Positions 30,553 to 40,632 are shown, counted from the stretch's first letter. The stretch: 64,000 nucleotides of DNA from Motilimonas sp. E26 (GCF_021278025.1 NZ_JAIBHJ010000002.1:195043-259042), one strand, 5' to 3'. Numbers and translations are program-made. Notes: a model not told the origin generated them from the sequence alone.

Positions 30553-33500
30553 TTAATTATTCACTTCTAAGCGATAAATAATGCGATCGTTCCCACGATA
30601 CAAACCAAAGGTCACTTCACCCCTTGCACAATCATTAGATCGCGCAGAGGTAACACCACTGATCATCTCGTCAGAACAGCTATTGCTATTCCCAATGCCA
30701 CAGCTATTGGTTATTTCACCTGAGCCACTCCAATCGAATCTCAGCCAGCACAAAGAATTGCCAGACGCAGGGTTAAGATCTATGGCATAAGAGAATTGTC
30801 CACGCGCCAACGGCGCGCCAAATAACATATTCATCTCGCCATTGACTCCTTGGGCATTTAGCATCTTTATTGCGCTGCTTTTGCTAGCGATGGGGATCGG
30901 TGTTTCATTGCCGCCCTGATTTAATGAACCATCATCATTACTATCAACCGCCCAATTGAACTCAGCCACCGGAATGGAAGCGGCTGGCTGATAAGTTAAC
31001 GCAGTACAACTGTCTAGGGTATTAGGCTCAAATTGACTACCGTTGTACCGTTCAAGCACCAAAGGCACCCGTAAATCTGCCAATTCACTGCCATGGCGCG
31101 ACTGGGCCGCAAGACGGCCATAATAAATACTACCTAAATTGCCTAATTCGCACACGCCTGCTGCGCCGCCATTATTGCAAAGGGTATTAGCATCTTGTTG
31201 CAGCTGCTCACCGTCTTTACCCATCACCGCCAACTGCAACGCCGCTTGCGAAAAAGGCGCTTCGCTAACAAACGGCCCGTCAACGCCATGAGGATTCAGC
31301 TTAGCCAAGCCAATCGGCTCAGCGGATAGTCTGAACTGACCGGACAGCCACTCAAACGGATGTGAGTTGATCATTAAACGTGAGCTTGAATCAGCTTGAA
31401 CCAGCATACCTGCGTTATTGGCAACCGACCAATCCCAGTTTTGATTGGTATCGCTCGCAGTCGGATAACCTTTAGCCGTGTCATAATTACTGACCACATT
31501 CGGGCTTACACCTTGGTTATAAGCACTTAAAGTGAGGCTAAGGGCGATGGCTTGTTGATCAAGGTAGCTAAACCCACCAGCTTGGCAAGCCGGCAGCGCC
31601 AACATGCTATCCGCCAGTAAAAAAGCAGGATAAAAGCGCCCAATTTGCTGTGTTGCAGCTGTAATTGGGGTAGCTAATTGCGCTAAAGAATCGTTTAAAT
31701 ATACTTTTGCATCTACCTGCAATGACAAGTTCCCCACCTCACTCCATGCCAAGTGCTGAATATGCGCCGAGCCTCGCTCTGCAGGCTGCATAGAATAACG
31801 CTCAGTACTGATATTACGCCCACTGAGTGTCACCTCGCCAAGCAATGGCGAGGTCGGGGAAATGACGTCATGAGAGAGTTGTAAGTCATGATAAAAACTG
31901 CGTGCAATCGGCTGAGTAGCACAATGATTATTTGGATCATCACTGCAATCAATTAACGCATCCACTTTCAGTTCAAAAGTGTCATAACTACGTTGCGTGG
32001 TAAAATCGATTCCGTCTGGTGGCAAAGCCGCGCGAATAAAGCCATCATCCGTTGCTACACCATTGGCCACGCTGGTTTCACCGCTACCATCACGTAAATA
32101 ACCAATGACCGAGTCAGTTTTAACCCTAAGCTGCCTTGGGCTAAAGGTGAACAGCTGACCGCCTTGAATAATTTCATCATCAACACCAATGGTCGGCGCG
32201 CCCAATCCCACATCATCTCGTGCCGACAGTAATATTCGCCCAGCATCAGGATAATTGACCGTAATAGGTGCACTCACTCCTGAGCTAAAATTAATGGTTT
32301 GTTCAACCGCAGTTTGCGCATCTTTGGCGATAGCTTGTTGGTTAATTTCAACACTGGTGCCAGCCACTTGGGCAGGCGCATCGTAACTAGACCAAAGCTT
32401 AACCTGCTGGTCGCCAGTGTACTCTGCAATTACCCCACAACTGCCAGTATTAGGGTCTTTCCCCACGGCAGTTAAGGTCACTTGAAAAGGTTTATTACTG
32501 TAATGATATTGGCCCGCACCGGGCCCAGAGCTGTCAACAGCATCAATTTGATAGCCATAAGGCCTAAAGTCAACATTAGCACTGGCTAGGGTGCCATTAC
32601 TGATATTCTCAGCAGTGACTGTAATGCTGCCACCTTGTTGATGGAAAAGACTTAATTCCACCTCGCCACTATCCCCCGTGACAAACTGATAACTGGCTAA
32701 GCCGTTATCTAAGGTAGGATTGGGTAACAAAGTCCCCGCCCCACTGACCAACTGCCAGCGGCCTAAACCACTGCTGGTGCTTAACTGCACCCCCCCCGTA
32801 TACAAAGTATCTAAACGGCCATCTTTTAACGCGCGAATTTTTATACTATGCGCTTCACAAGTTAACCCGTCCACCTCGGTAATCATTTCTAAGGTCTCAT
32901 TCTCAACTGGCGTCGTATTAGTGATCGCAAAGTAGGAAAATGTTTCTTGATAGTGAATGCGCTCAACATCGCGATATTGATCCTCATCCACGACTATAGC
33001 AAACTGATTGCGGCTAATATCACAGCGTCTTGCCCAGCCCCCATCACCGTTATTACGAGTACGCTTGTTCGCCACAAACAACGGAGGGGTAATATAATCT
33101 TGCTTTAAATCGTTAAAGTTACGACATTGCTGCGTTAAGTTAATACCTCCAGAGCCGGAATTATGGTTAACACCAAAACCAAATTCATAGCGGATCTCCT
33201 CGCCGCCTTGCATAAAACTGCCCATCCCAGTACCTGCCAGCCAATGAATATCTTCTAACTGTAAATTCGCGATGTTATTACCACCGGGAACACATGTGCT
33301 CGCCCCGCCAGGGTTATAAACTTCTGACACCTCAAGGGCAACCTCAAATGACGATAATTGATTTGAACTCGGCACTTGTCCTGTGGCAGTTAGCCAACAA
33401 TTATTATTAAAACTATGGCGCTGCAATAACACCGATGGGTTTTCAGTAAAACCAGCACTGCTTAAATCTAAGACATGCCAATTGCCCCCGCGCTGGCCAC

Positions 33501-35205
33501 GCTGTGAAGCATTAGTGGACACAGTGCCAGCGTAGATTTTATTGCCGTCAGGCAAGGTTGTTACACCAGGCAACACTGCAACAAAATCGACTTTTTCCAT
33601 TGGCCGTATCACACCACCATAATTATTCGGTGGTGCAATTTGTGTGACGGTGAACCCTGTTGCGGTCACATTCGTCACTTGCACTGAAGAGGGTCCATCA
33701 GCATCAGGGTCGCTCGGGTCTAAATTTGGCATCGCAAAAACCAACGGCACAGCACTAAACGGGGTATCAAAAGTCACCGCTCCCAGCGCCACTTGCCCAT
33801 ACTGAATTTCTTGCTGAACTGCTGGTGGCGCATTGCGACACATACCATTAAAGTCGGTGTTAGCAATCGCATCAGGGCGATAGTTCACCGTGCCGTTATT
33901 ACTTATTTGGCCAGCAGCGGCAATGGCACCGTTAACTACCGCGCCCGGTGCAATACTGATGGTCCCTTCCGCAAATATAAAACCATTTACCGTGGTACCG
34001 GCACCAATCTCAACGTTAGCCTTAGTCGCTATTAATAGATTTTCTGTCAAGTTGCTATTGTTTAAAACGATGGTGCCATTGGAGGCAAAAGTGGAGAAAT
34101 TACTATTAAACAACATCCGCGTAGTCGCACTGTTATTCGCTAGTTGATAACTATCGTTTACAAATTGAACAAAGCCATCAATGTAGAAATAATCTCGAGC
34201 GGCCAACGTTTCATCAGCAGCCCCCGTTAAGCGCTGAAATTGACCGTCTGAACCATTATTTGGAGGTATATATAACAGATCTGAACTGGTGGCATTAACG
34301 GCGCCATTAAACACATCTTCACATAAAGGTAAGGTGGAAATTCGGCTAGTAAAATCGATGACAATGTCATCCCAAGAAATATCAAATCCATTAAGCGCAT
34401 TGATACGCAACACATATTGGCCGGAAGCAAAATCTAAACTACTTAATACTGGATTGGTTGCCACCACATCACCATTACCAGAGATATAACCAATTTGGTG
34501 AGAAGTGCCATTTGGCTCAATCAACAGCAGTTCTGCTTGCGTATTATCAGGGTTACGTAAATTGTATAAGGTGATACTGGTGAAGTTAGACACTGTGGTT
34601 AATGCAAAGCTAACATCCAATGGATTAGCTGAGCCAGCATTAGGAAATAAGGAGTTACCGGTATAGCCATCGTTATTATTGGTCGAGCCAATATGCTGAC
34701 GCTGAATTAACGCAACGTCATCTGACAACGCCCCGACAAGCTCAATATTGCGGTAAGACAGCTCATCCCAATCGTTACAATTCCTACTGAATTCGCTACC
34801 TTGCCCCTGCAAGCATTGGCCCCAAGCAAACAGCTGATAATCTCCCGGCGCTAAAGTTAAGCCAGAAATATTAAATGTGTGATGGCCTAAGTTAGCGATA
34901 CCTCGATACAGCTGGTTACCCGATGCATCCCATATCACCAATACCGCCGGGTCAATGGTTGCACTGGCATTTAATAACTTCACTTGGGAAATAGGCGAGG
35001 CAGCAGTTATTTTAAAGTGAATGGGATTATTGGCCTGATAAGTAGGCGAAATACCGCCATTGCTCTGGGACACCGCCACATTTGGAGCGATGGCACCGTT
35101 GCCATCACCAACTGTCACGCCGCCATAAAGGGTAGTATCGGCCCAAACCTGAGACTGCATCAGCAAAAAAGAAAAATAAACCAAGTACCTGAGCCACCAC
35201 CGCAT
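30553..35205 (-). CDS. mshQ: MSHA pilus adhesin-like protein MshQ
   Basis: This 1550 aa secreted protein is the last gene of the msh operon, starting right after mshP. A signal peptide ends near residue 22 (SQVWA). An N-terminal region (about 30-300) has beta-sandwich-like repeats. A short Gly/Asn/Ile-rich stretch (about 385-435, NGFIFAEGTISIAPGAVVNG) resembles bactofilin or beta-helix repeats. A region with HSFNNNCWLTATG (about 595-610) recalls H-type lectin folds. The C-terminal third matches the MshQ-type domain (DUF6701) with many Cys. I infer a pilus-tip or surface adhesin; domain borders are rough. It is very Asn/Ser/Gly-rich, typical of surface proteins. Confidence 0.85.
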   Translation of the reverse strand: MRWWLRYLVYFSFLLMQSQVWADTTLYGGVTVGDGNGAIAPNVAVSQSNGGISPTYQANNPIHFKITAASPISQVKLLNASATIDPAVLVIWDASGNQLYRGIANLGHHTFNISGLTLAPGDYQLFAWGQCLQGQGSEFSRNCNDWDELSYRNIELVGALSDDVALIQRQHIGSTNNNDGYTGNSLFPNAGSANPLDVSFALTTVSNFTSITLYNLRNPDNTQAELLLIEPNGTSHQIGYISGNGDVVATNPVLSSLDFASGQYVLRINALNGFDISWDDIVIDFTSRISTLPLCEDVFNGAVNATSSDLLYIPPNNGSDGQFQRLTGAADETLAARDYFYIDGFVQFVNDSYQLANNSATTRMLFNSNFSTFASNGTIVLNNSNLTENLLIATKANVEIGAGTTVNGFIFAEGTISIAPGAVVNGAIAAAGQISNNGTVNYRPDAIANTDFNGMCRNAPPAVQQEIQYGQVALGAVTFDTPFSAVPLVFAMPNLDPSDPDADGPSSVQVTNVTATGFTVTQIAPPNNYGGVIRPMEKVDFVAVLPGVTTLPDGNKIYAGTVSTNASQRGQRGGNWHVLDLSSAGFTENPSVLLQRHSFNNNCWLTATGQVPSSNQLSSFEVALEVSEVYNPGGASTCVPGGNNIANLQLEDIHWLAGTGMGSFMQGGEEIRYEFGFGVNHNSGSGGINLTQQCRNFNDLKQDYITPPLFVANKRTRNNGDGGWARRCDISRNQFAIVVDEDQYRDVERIHYQETFSYFAITNTTPVENETLEMITEVDGLTCEAHSIKIRALKDGRLDTLYTGGVQLSTSSGLGRWQLVSGAGTLLPNPTLDNGLASYQFVTGDSGEVELSLFHQQGGSITVTAENISNGTLASANVDFRPYGYQIDAVDSSGPGAGQYHYSNKPFQVTLTAVGKDPNTGSCGVIAEYTGDQQVKLWSSYDAPAQVAGTSVEINQQAIAKDAQTAVEQTINFSSGVSAPITVNYPDAGRILLSARDDVGLGAPTIGVDDEIIQGGQLFTFSPRQLRVKTDSVIGYLRDGSGETSVANGVATDDGFIRAALPPDGIDFTTQRSYDTFELKVDALIDCSDDPNNHCATQPIARSFYHDLQLSHDVISPTSPLLGEVTLSGRNISTERYSMQPAERGSAHIQHLAWSEVGNLSLQVDAKVYLNDSLAQLATPITAATQQIGRFYPAFLLADSMLALPACQAGGFSYLDQQAIALSLTLSAYNQGVSPNVVSNYDTAKGYPTASDTNQNWDWSVANNAGMLVQADSSSRLMINSHPFEWLSGQFRLSAEPIGLAKLNPHGVDGPFVSEAPFSQAALQLAVMGKDGEQLQQDANTLCNNGGAAGVCELGNLGSIYYGRLAAQSRHGSELADLRVPLVLERYNGSQFEPNTLDSCTALTYQPAASIPVAEFNWAVDSNDDGSLNQGGNETPIPIASKSSAIKMLNAQGVNGEMNMLFGAPLARGQFSYAIDLNPASGNSLCWLRFDWSGSGEITNSCGIGNSNSCSDEMISGVTSARSNDCARGEVTFGLYRGNDRIIYRLEVNN

Positions 35206-35640
35206 CTAAATCTCCTTCGCTTGCGCTTGGATTTTACGTCGAGTGACAAACTCACCGGCATCACATTCGGCCACGCTGTCAATTTGATATAGCTTACGCG
35301 AGCTATCTGCTAATGTTTGGCACTCATAAGTCACTACACAACCATGAAAAGCAGTTTGGCTGGATAAATCCAGTGAAGTAATAACGGGAGGATCATCAGG
35401 ATCCGCACAAAAGCTGCCCACCCCGCCGCCTAACGGAAATAAACGAATAAACGCTTGCTCTATCCCAGCGTTAGCCGCTAAATAGGCACGGGTGCCATAC
35501 ACTTCATAGCCAATACCTTGTTGTGAATCTTGCAACATGCGGGTTAAGGCGGCGGCTAATAACGACATCACCACAATAATAAACACCGCGATCACTATCG
35601 CGCTGCCTTGCTGGCGTGATGCTTGCGCACTAAGGTACAT
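35206..35640 (-). CDS. mshP: MSHA minor pseudopilin MshP
   Basis: This is a minor pilin-like protein (144 aa from the chosen ATG). The start at 35640 gives MYLSAQASRQQGSAIVIAVF, a short leader then a hydrophobic helix. There is no Glu at position +5 of the presumed mature protein, like the GspK-type tip pseudopilins and unlike the other msh pilins. Another ATG six codons upstream (35658) is possible. It overlaps the mshO end by 11 nt. Cys residues (about 75, 97, 104, 126) may form disulphides. Confidence 0.8.
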   Translation of the reverse strand: MYLSAQASRQQGSAIVIAVFIIVVMSLLAAALTRMLQDSQQGIGYEVYGTRAYLAANAGIEQAFIRLFPLGGGVGSFCADPDDPPVITSLDLSSQTAFHGCVVTYECQTLADSSRKLYQIDSVAECDAGEFVTRRKIQAQAKEI

Positions 35641-36466
35641 TTTGGATATGAATAGCATGATGAAACACCAAAGACTCTGCGCCATTGTCGCGGCTAAAAT
35701 TCAAAAACAACTTAACCACACTATTACGGCTTAAGGTGGCCTCGGTAACAGCAAACGGCGGCTGATAATCCGCAGCAGTAGCCGGTAATAACCTTATGCC
35801 CTGCGCCATTAAACTGGAGTTGATGATTTGCTCGGGCGGCGTTTCACTGGCCCAGCGCATTTCTTCACGCTGTAAATCACCATTACTGAGCACACAATAA
35901 CGCACTGGACGCGACACAATATAAATGCGCTGTGAAGGTGACGGTAAAGGCCAAAGTGAGGCCGCAGCAAGTGCTAACTCATCTACATCACTGCCCGATA
36001 CAGCGCGAGCATAACCCGTCATGGGCAATACCGTGCTTGAGCTTGCGCTGTAGATATCATCACTACTTAAGGCATAAACAGCAGCCTTGTGCTCAGCACT
36101 AAAAGAATATTGGTCAAATGCAAACACCTTGGCCACCGCCGCTGGCGCATCAGGGCTGACAGGCAGCTCAAGATAACTGCTGCTGGCCACGACCGGAACA
36201 AAACGTAAGCAGTTGCCATTGTTGCTAATTTGCTGACTGTTAGGTAAAGAGCCTCGGATCTCTCGGTTTAATCGCTCCATAGCAAATCGAGCGCTATTAA
36301 GGATTTTCTCTCGCTCTGCGACATCGCGATACAGCTCAGTGCCAAAGCCAAGGTAATTAGTGACCGCAATACCCAAGGCGGCAAGAATGATCATAACAAT
36401 CACCAACTCAACCAAGGTAAAACCACGCTGAGTGCCATAAAGGGCTCGTTGCCATTGACTCCTCAT
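35630..36466 (-). CDS. mshO: MSHA minor pseudopilin MshO
   Basis: This 278 aa type IV pilin-like protein has a class III leader peptide cut before Phe in QRGFTLVELVIV and the conserved Glu+5. Its length and position match MshO, a GspJ-like minor pseudopilin thought to prime or cap the pilus. It begins on the last base of the mshD stop and overlaps mshP by 11 nt, so translation is probably coupled along mshD-O-P-Q. Confidence 0.88.
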   Translation of the reverse strand: MRSQWQRALYGTQRGFTLVELVIVMIILAALGIAVTNYLGFGTELYRDVAEREKILNSARFAMERLNREIRGSLPNSQQISNNGNCLRFVPVVASSSYLELPVSPDAPAAVAKVFAFDQYSFSAEHKAAVYALSSDDIYSASSSTVLPMTGYARAVSGSDVDELALAAASLWPLPSPSQRIYIVSRPVRYCVLSNGDLQREEMRWASETPPEQIINSSLMAQGIRLLPATAADYQPPFAVTEATLSRNSVVKLFLNFSRDNGAESLVFHHAIHIQNVP

Positions 36467-37113
36467 TAGTAATTCCCCCGATAAGCACTAAATAACTGTT
36501 CGTTGCCACTGGGGGTCAAAATGGTTAAATCAATCCGCTTTGCTGTATCGGGCCCCCCACCAAAGCTGGGAGCGAGCACTACGTCGATTTTCAGCTGGAA
36601 GTTTTGGTATACGCCATTGAGTGGCTGACCTAAAGTATCGCCAAAACTGACAGCATCTACATAAGGGGTAATGTAATCATCCACGTCATTAAAGGTGTTT
36701 TCACCGCCGCCCCGCACTTCACCAGTTTCAGGCCCTAAACTTGTTGAACATAATACGATTTGTGCATTTGGATCTGCGTCCCACGCCACCCAACCTTGAT
36801 TCGCTTGATCAAACCAGCTGCTGCCACTGACATTGGCATCACCTTGCCACCAAATTTCACCGCAACGATATAAGCCACCGTTATGATCTGAATACTGGTC
36901 ATACGAGCGCGACACGATTTCATTTAAAATACTTTGCCCTAACTCCGCCGCGCGCATTTGATGCAAGGGATCGATACTGTCTCTCGATTGCGTTACCAAT
37001 AGAGTAGTAATAATTGTGAAAGCCACCGCCATCACCACAATGCCAACCACCAGCTCGACCAAGGTAAAGCCCAGTTGAGTGATTGATCGAATTAATGCTG
37101 GCTTAGGGCACAT
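36466..37113 (-). CDS. mshD: MSHA minor pseudopilin MshD
   Basis: This protein (215 aa from the chosen ATG) has a pilin leader TQLGFTLVELVVGIVV with Glu+5. I chose the ATG at 37113, with CAGGGA about 8 nt upstream, over a TTG seven codons earlier. The protein overlaps the mshC 3' end by 11 nt. It is a GspI-like minor pilin of the MSHA system by position and length. The C-terminal part is beta-rich with two Cys (near residues 61 and 99). Confidence 0.87.
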   Translation of the reverse strand: MCPKPALIRSITQLGFTLVELVVGIVVMAVAFTIITTLLVTQSRDSIDPLHQMRAAELGQSILNEIVSRSYDQYSDHNGGLYRCGEIWWQGDANVSGSSWFDQANQGWVAWDADPNAQIVLCSTSLGPETGEVRGGGENTFNDVDDYITPYVDAVSFGDTLGQPLNGVYQNFQLKIDVVLAPSFGGGPDTAKRIDLTILTPSGNEQLFSAYRGNY

Positions 37114-37654
37114 GAATATATCCCTGCTGTTCAATGCGAATGCTTAAGTGATTACCTGAGTTAATGCTGATATCACAAGGAAAACTATTGCCACAACCCA
37201 CCTGCTCAATGCCGTGATAATCGAATAGGTAATTGGCTGGGCTAATAGTCACCGTGCTAGAAAAGCCCACCAAATCGTAAGGATCGCCTTGATGCTCAGG
37301 CGCACTAGCATCACATGAAATACTTGCAGCAGGGGCTGTACAACTCGCACCGCTACGTGCCGTTTCGAGGGAATAAATACAGCGCTCCGCAGCAGACACT
37401 TGCACCACGGTCCAGTAACAGGCATTAACCGCCGCGTTAAGACTGGGATCGGCATTCATATTTTGTAATTGGGAAATACGTAAACGAGAGACAAGTTGGT
37501 CGCGCACGGTATAATCTTCAAAACTGCCAGAGGACAGCAGTTTAGGTAAAGCAAAGGCCGCCAAAGCGCCAATTAAAATAATCACTATCACCAGCTCTAC
37601 CAAAGTAAAGCCAGTGGTTTTAGAGGTTAAAATAAATCGCCCTTGGCTGGCCAT
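37103..37654 (-). CDS. mshC: MSHA minor pseudopilin MshC
   Basis: This 183 aa pilin-like protein has a leader ending in TTGFTLVELVIVIILIGAL with Glu+5. It lies 11 bp after the major pilin mshA. The C-terminal domain has several Cys (about residues 78, 92, 105, 114 and two near 155-160) able to form disulphides. By family it is a GspH-like minor pilin. Confidence 0.87.
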   Translation of the reverse strand: MASQGRFILTSKTTGFTLVELVIVIILIGALAAFALPKLLSSGSFEDYTVRDQLVSRLRISQLQNMNADPSLNAAVNACYWTVVQVSAAERCIYSLETARSGASCTAPAASISCDASAPEHQGDPYDLVGFSSTVTISPANYLFDYHGIEQVGCGNSFPCDISINSGNHLSIRIEQQGYIHVP

Positions 37655-37665
37655 GGCATGGCTAA

Positions 37666-38142
37666 TTAGCAGCCTGAGCCATTAACAGTAATAGTTGGAC
37701 GCTGACCTTCAGTATCTGTCTGCTCATAAGTCACTTGGCAATCAGTTGAAACTCCACCGCTGGCAAAAATCCCAATAGATGCAGGAGTACCACTAGGTGA
37801 AGTAAAAGCCCAATCCCCTTCACTTAATTCAATCACTTTTTTCAAGTTAGCTTCATCTGCAACTGGGTAACCAAAAATTGCTTGAACTGTATCAGTTGTA
37901 CTAATGGCAACTGATACTGCTGCTGATGACTTTTCTAGCCCTGCAATCGCTGCTTTGCTATAGGTTAATGTTGCACCACCTTCTAGCGCTGCTTTCACAC
38001 CACTTAGCGCAGAACGCTTAGCATCCGACTGCAAATCAATAAACTTAGGTGCAGCGGTTGCTGCCAAAATACCTAATACAATAATCACAATCACTAATTC
38101 AATCAGTGTAAAACCAGACTGCTTGGTTAAGTTCTTTTTCAT
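37666..38142 (-). CDS. mshA: Major MSHA pilin MshA
   Basis: This 158 aa type IVa/b-like major pilin has leader MKKNLTKQSG, cut before FTLIELVIVIIVLGILAATAAPKF, with Glu+5 and the helix break at Pro22 of the mature protein. Two Cys near the C-terminus (residues about 135 and 158) probably form the D-loop disulphide. MSHA pili mediate surface attachment, early biofilm formation and haemagglutination. A strong Shine-Dalgarno-like AAGGGGTTAC lies just before the ATG, consistent with high expression. It sits between mshB and mshC in the order found in Vibrio and Shewanella. Confidence 0.92.
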   Translation of the reverse strand: MKKNLTKQSGFTLIELVIVIIVLGILAATAAPKFIDLQSDAKRSALSGVKAALEGGATLTYSKAAIAGLEKSSAAVSVAISTTDTVQAIFGYPVADEANLKKVIELSEGDWAFTSPSGTPASIGIFASGGVSTDCQVTYEQTDTEGQRPTITVNGSGC

Positions 38143-38170
38143 AGTAACCCCTTATTTCAAAAATATGTTC

Positions 38171-38788
38171 TTAATTAATGTTGGCCGCTACCTGACCCGT
38201 TGCCGGTTTATAGGTAAAGTTCTTAAATTTTCCGGTATCCGAGCCGGGATCCGTATATAGGCCATCCGAGCCTTTATCCAAGCTATTTACTAAATAGAAT
38301 AAACAGCTGGTATCCGTACCACCATTGGTTGTAGTGACATAGAATTTGTAAAAATCACCTTGCCCGCTAACATCGCTAAAGCTACTGGCGATACGTGGCG
38401 GGTTTTGTAAAATAGAATTCCAAATCGATTCACATTTAGCAGGTGTGAGTGAAGCAGGTGTCACATCTTCATTTTGATTGGTCATCGGATAACCTGGTGA
38501 AACCGTACCTGCGGTAACTTCGGCATTGGTCGGCGTGGTTAAATAGAGCTTAGTACCATCATAAATAACGACATTCTTCGCAGCTTCTTTCGAACGACCG
38601 ATGGCTTCCCACTGGGCACGCGTTAAAGACACGCCTGTAGCAAACCCACCAGCAACCCCTTCAACACTGGCGTTTTTCGCTTCTTCAGTCACATCTAAAA
38701 AACGCGGTAAAGCAGTAACGGCTAAAATACCTAGCACAACCACCACAATCACCAACTCAATAAGGGAAAAACCCGAATGTTTAGTCAT
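38171..38788 (-). CDS. mshB: MSHA pilin-like protein MshB
   Basis: This 205 aa pilin-like protein has leader MTKHSG, cut before FSLIELVIVVVVLGILAVTALPRFLDV. It is the paralogue of MshA at its N-terminal half, with the shared FLDV/FIDL motif after the helix. Two Cys (about 105 and 150) fit a pilin disulphide. MshB is usually a low-abundance pilin encoded just before mshA. It lies 50 bp after mshF and 28 bp before mshA. Confidence 0.9.
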   Translation of the reverse strand: MTKHSGFSLIELVIVVVVLGILAVTALPRFLDVTEEAKNASVEGVAGGFATGVSLTRAQWEAIGRSKEAAKNVVIYDGTKLYLTTPTNAEVTAGTVSPGYPMTNQNEDVTPASLTPAKCESIWNSILQNPPRIASSFSDVSGQGDFYKFYVTTTNGGTDTSCLFYLVNSLDKGSDGLYTDPGSDTGKFKNFTYKPATGQVAANIN

Positions 38789-38838
38789 TTAAACCCCAAA
38801 GTTAGAAATAAAAACATTTTAGAACAAAAATAACGTTA

Positions 38839-39330
38839 TTACAGTGTTTTATCTATTAACCTTTGCTTAATCAACCCTGTTTTAGCCCAATACTCAAAAC
38901 CACTTTGCTCTGGTAAATAATACAAGCAGCCACTATCACGGCCATTAATATCACCTAATACTTTTACCTGTATCGGCTCGTTATTAATCAGCATATCTGT
39001 ATCTAATAGCCCTTGCCATAATAATGCACAGTTTAAGCCATTTTTGTTAGCTGCGATTGATTCTGGCCAACCATGGGAGTTAACAAATACCGTTTTACTT
39101 CGCCAATTCAGTTGTTTGGGTTTACCCTCTCGGAGCCATTGCAAGTGAACTTCTGCACTCGTTTGCGCAAACAAATTAGCACTAAGGGCAAAACTGGTTT
39201 CATTAATAGCGCTTTGCTGTTGTTGAGAAAAGTATATAAAACAACTAACTAATAGCAGCATGATAGCAATCATCAACTCTTTAAAACCAAAGCCTCGTAA
39301 TAATTGCTCTAAAACCTCTTTATTCTTCAT
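38839..39330 (-). CDS. mshF: MSHA biogenesis protein MshF
   Basis: This is a 163 aa single-span protein between mshG and mshB, the conserved place for MshF. I chose the ATG at 39330, with GGGGCGAGG just upstream, over 39384. It has one N-terminal membrane helix (about residues 18-36) and a periplasmic domain with two Cys (near 97 and 130). Its N-terminus LLRGFGFKELMIAIMLLLV looks like a class III pilin signal: Arg-Gly, then Phe+1 and Glu+5. The function is not established; see findings. Confidence 0.82.
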   Translation of the reverse strand: MKNKEVLEQLLRGFGFKELMIAIMLLLVSCFIYFSQQQQSAINETSFALSANLFAQTSAEVHLQWLREGKPKQLNWRSKTVFVNSHGWPESIAANKNGLNCALLWQGLLDTDMLINNEPIQVKVLGDINGRDSGCLYYLPEQSGFEYWAKTGLIKQRLIDKTL

Positions 39331-39395
39331 GCCTCGCCCCTTAAAGGTTAACGATCCTATTAACCAAGCCCAAATATTAAGCAACTCGACAGATC

Positions 39396-40613
39396 TTACC
39401 CTCCTTTAAATGCGCGCATCATGTCCCACATAGGAGTAAAGATACCGAGAGCTAGAATTAAAACCATACCCGCAACTATCGCAATTAATATTGGCTCAAT
39501 TTTGGCGGTTAGGCTTTTTAAGTCATAATCCACTTCACGCTCATAAAACTCTGCAGCTTCTTGTAACAGCTCATCCACTTGGCCTGTTTCTTCACCAACA
39601 GCAATCATTTGCAGCACCAATGGCGTAAACAACCCACTGGCGTTTGAGGTGCGCAGCAGACTTTCACCGCGCTCAATACCTGCCCGCATGCCCAGCACCT
39701 GCTGTTCCATATAAGCATTATCGGTTGCCTTCGCCACATAACTGAGCGCGGAATTTAGGGGGACGCCAGCTGTCAGCATCATCGAGAAGCTACGTGCGTA
39801 ACGTGCCAATAGGGTTCGGTTAATAATGTCGCCAACAATCGGCAAACGTAGCTTATAGCGGTCCCACACTAAGCGTCCTTTAGTAGTGTTATACCAAGCT
39901 TTAATGGCAAAATACGTGGCGATAATCGCCATTAGCATATAAGGCCAATAGTTAACGAAAAATGCCGATGTCCCCATTAAGACTCGCGTAGACCAAGGCA
40001 ACTCCACACCAAATTTACCGAACATACCGGCAAAAGTCGGGATCACAAATATATTCAAAATAACCATGGCTGCAGCCAGTGCCATCAGCACAAAACTGGG
40101 ATAACGCATTGCCGCTTTAACGCGTTTTTGCGTTTCTTGTTCCAATTCCATGTATTGCGATAATTGTAAAAAAGCCTTATCTAATTGGCCTGTGTTCTCG
40201 CCCACATTGACAATAGAGAGAAACAACGAGTTAAACACCTTGGGATGGGCTTGCATGGCCACCGACATCGGCCGACCATTACGCATTTGTTCAGACACAT
40301 CCTGCAACGTGCGCCGCAACAGTTTACTGTGGGTAGAGTCCGCCAAACCATTAATAGCACGAATAATTGGAATGCCAGCCTTGGTTAGCGAGTACATTTG
40401 CCGGGTAAAAATCACCATTTGATCCATCGGGATCGAACGCTCTAGCCATAAGCTTAAATCAAAGTCTGACTCTGCTTTTGCCGCCTTTATGGTTAGCGGC
40501 ATCACACCACGGCGCAATAAAATATCAGCAGCGGTGGTTTCATCGTTGGCTTCAAGTCGCCCAGTGATCGGGCTGCCTTGGGCATCACGTCCTTTATATT
40601 CAAAAGTGGCCAT
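39396..40613 (-). CDS. mshG: MSHA platform protein MshG (GspF/PilC family)
   Basis: This 405 aa inner-membrane platform protein has two repeated T2SF domains (about 65-190 and 270-395), each with FTRQMYSLTKAGIPIIRAI- or ARSFSMMLTAGVPLNSAL-type signatures, and three membrane helices (about 168-192, 215-238, 375-398). It couples the ATPase MshE to the growing pilus in the periplasm. It begins 19 bp after mshE. Confidence 0.94.
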   Translation of the reverse strand: MATFEYKGRDAQGSPITGRLEANDETTAADILLRRGVMPLTIKAAKAESDFDLSLWLERSIPMDQMVIFTRQMYSLTKAGIPIIRAINGLADSTHSKLLRRTLQDVSEQMRNGRPMSVAMQAHPKVFNSLFLSIVNVGENTGQLDKAFLQLSQYMELEQETQKRVKAAMRYPSFVLMALAAAMVILNIFVIPTFAGMFGKFGVELPWSTRVLMGTSAFFVNYWPYMLMAIIATYFAIKAWYNTTKGRLVWDRYKLRLPIVGDIINRTLLARYARSFSMMLTAGVPLNSALSYVAKATDNAYMEQQVLGMRAGIERGESLLRTSNASGLFTPLVLQMIAVGEETGQVDELLQEAAEFYEREVDYDLKSLTAKIEPILIAIVAGMVLILALGIFTPMWDMMRAFKGG

Positions 40614-40632
40614 GGCTATTTACCCATTTTCA

